A DNA stretch of 36,357 nt, from contig JALXCV010000142.1 of NCBI GenBank assembly GCA_026990765.1, positions 1 through 36,357 on the forward strand. The letters are read 5' to 3'. Of this stretch, positions 35,469-36,357 are shown piece by piece. A program made the position numbers and the translations under genes. Source of the stretch: Hyphomicrobiales bacterium (GTDB lineage Bacteria > Pseudomonadota > Alphaproteobacteria > Rhizobiales > Aestuariivirgaceae). Positions within the stretch are counted from its first letter, which is position 1. Each line of letters begins with the position of its first letter. Under the pieces are notes generated by a model. That model saw only the letters and a program-made list of their open reading frames with translations, searched no databases and was not told the DNA's origin.

Positions 35469-35494
35469 AGTGTTTTATGCTTGTGGCTGCAAAA

Positions 35495-36190
35495 CTAAAC
35501 TCCGACATATTTGCTGATCAGGCTGTCATCGGTTTTAAGAGTTTTGGCGGTTACGGTTTCACGCGTATGGCCGTTTTCGATAAAGGTTACCCGGTCCGCC
35601 AGCGACAAGACCGCATCAATGCGCTGTTCAACCAGTATCACCGCCACTCCGTCATGCTTCATTTTAACAATCACCTGCCGGATAAGCTCGATCATTGATG
35701 GCTGCAAGCCTTCTGTTGGTTCATCCAGCAACAGCACTTCAGGTTCGATGCACAATGCTCTGGCCGTTGCCAGCATTTGCTGTTCGCCGCCTGACAGGGT
35801 TTGCGCGCGTTGATCAAGACGCTCGCGCAATCGCGGAAACAGATCCAGCACCTTTTTGCGGACATCCATGCCCTTGCCGCGTACCATCAGCCCGATTTCC
35901 AGATTTTGCGCAATCGTCAGTTCAGAGAACAGGCGGCGCCCTTGCGGGATATAGCCAATGCCGCGTTTGGGTATCTCATGGGCAGCAAGGCTGGATATTA
36001 CCTCATTATCAAGGCTTATGCTTCCCGCCCGCAATGCTACCAGCCCCATAATCGCCTTCATTGTGGTGGTCTTGCCCGCCCCGTTGCGCCCCATCAGGCA
36101 GGTGATTTCACCGGCTCTGGCGACCAGTGAAACATCGTGCAATATCTGCGTTTGTCCATAAGCTGCGGCCAGATTTTTGATCTCAAGCAT
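35495..36190 (-). CDS. LivF/UrtE-type branched-chain amino acid family ABC transporter ATPase
   Basis: A 231-aa ATPase of the HAAT (LivF) group. It has Walker [11 protein letters not shown]-loop YIPQGRR, signature LSGGEQQ, Walker [12 protein letters not shown] and the LivF-type LVEQ at the switch position. The GRNGAGKTT plus [10 protein letters not shown] combination is closer to UrtE-like members than to classic LivF (GANGAGKST), which hints at an amide or heterocyclic solute rather than leucine. ATG 36190 is chosen because the N-terminus [13 protein letters not shown] is canonical; the longer frame runs into livG. It overlaps the livG stop by 8 bp. Rest of the transporter is outside the window. 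Confidence 0.88.
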   Translation of the reverse strand: MLEIKNLAAAYGQTQILHDVSLVARAGEITCLMGRNGAGKTTTMKAIMGLVALRAGSISLDNEVISSLAAHEIPKRGIGYIPQGRRLFSELTIAQNLEIGLMVRGKGMDVRKKVLDLFPRLRERLDQRAQTLSGGEQQMLATARALCIEPEVLLLDEPTEGLQPSMIELIRQVIVKMKHDGVAVILVEQRIDAVLSLADRVTFIENGHTRETVTAKTLKTDDSLISKYVGV

Positions 36191-36357
36191 CACCGCCCCC
36201 CAGATAGGCTTCCTGCACCGCCTTGCTGGCTCGTATCTCATCAGGAGTACCCTGTGCCAGCACATCGCCAAAATTGAGCACGGTAATATATTCGGCAATC
36301 TCCATCACCACATCCATATTATGTTCGATCAGCAAGATCGTGGTATCACCGGCAATG
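36183..36357 (-). CDS. LivG-type ABC transporter ATPase, C-terminal fragment
   Basis: The last 57 codons are present; the gene starts beyond the right edge. The translation reads [22 protein letters not shown], containing the H-loop His of the LLIEHNM motif. [19 protein letters not shown] and [11 protein letters not shown] follow to the stop, the standard LivG C-terminus. Its stop overlaps the downstream LivF start by 8 bp. Permease and substrate-binding genes should lie further upstream. Confidence 0.88.
   Translation of the reverse strand, partial: IAGDTTILLIEHNMDVVMEIAEYITVLNFGDVLAQGTPDEIRASKAVQEAYLGGGDA

Overview
This window looks like a chromosomal segment of an alphaproteobacterium, most likely Hyphomicrobiales (Rhizobiales) or a close relative. 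The reasons are gene order (cpoB-pal-tolB-tolA-tolR-tolQ-ybgC; fur-miaB-phoH-ybeY-corC; mutS-glnD-murJ-trpS-nfu, with a malic enzyme divergent from mutS), a Fur protein without the CxxC zinc site (the Mur/alpha-Fur type), and a TolA with a Pro/Glu-rich rather than Lys/Ala-rich middle domain. No rRNA, tRNA, CRISPR array, insertion sequence or prophage was seen. Coding density is high and no gap exceeds about 200 bases.

Layout. 1-5049 (minus): the Tol-Pal envelope-constriction operon, from a cpoB fragment back to ybgC. 5222-9597: an accessory block between two conserved clusters. It holds a small secreted His/Arg/Cys-rich protein, an SGNH-like plus MBOAT acyl-transfer pair, an orphan hypothetical protein, and a class III phosphoesterase with an unusual GNKD motif. 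9606-24407 (minus): a long run of housekeeping genes: corC, ybeY, phoH, miaB, fur, a tsaB-rimI fusion, a RutE-like nitroreductase, nfu, trpS, murJ, glnD and mutS. 24519-26816 (plus): NADP-malic enzyme with a phosphotransacetylase-like tail, ending at a clear stem-loop. 26862-29616: a hybrid histidine kinase and a divergent metallo-beta-lactamase-fold protein.

29613-36357 (minus) is the most interesting part. In transcription order it reads: end of a LivG-type ATPase, a LivF-type ATPase, the FAD subunit of a molybdenum hydroxylase, a fused [2Fe-2S]/molybdopterin subunit, a 6-hydroxynicotinate-reductase-like Fe-S protein, and a UPF0280 (ApbE-superfamily) protein. Nearly all junctions are overlaps or 1-base gaps. 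The exception is a 90-bp gap before the FAD subunit. It carries a perfect TATAAT promoter overlapped by a 16-bp GntR-like palindrome, with a second perfect palindrome over the -35.

My reading is a catabolic unit for an N-heteroaromatic or similar ring compound: import, molybdenum-dependent hydroxylation, then reductive dearomatisation. UPF0280 may covalently flavinylate the reductase. This is inference from family membership and gene order; the substrate cannot be read from sequence. Several starts were set by ribosome-binding sites rather than the longest frame, including GTG (tolB, the SGNH gene, the kinase) and TTG (phoH, mutS).
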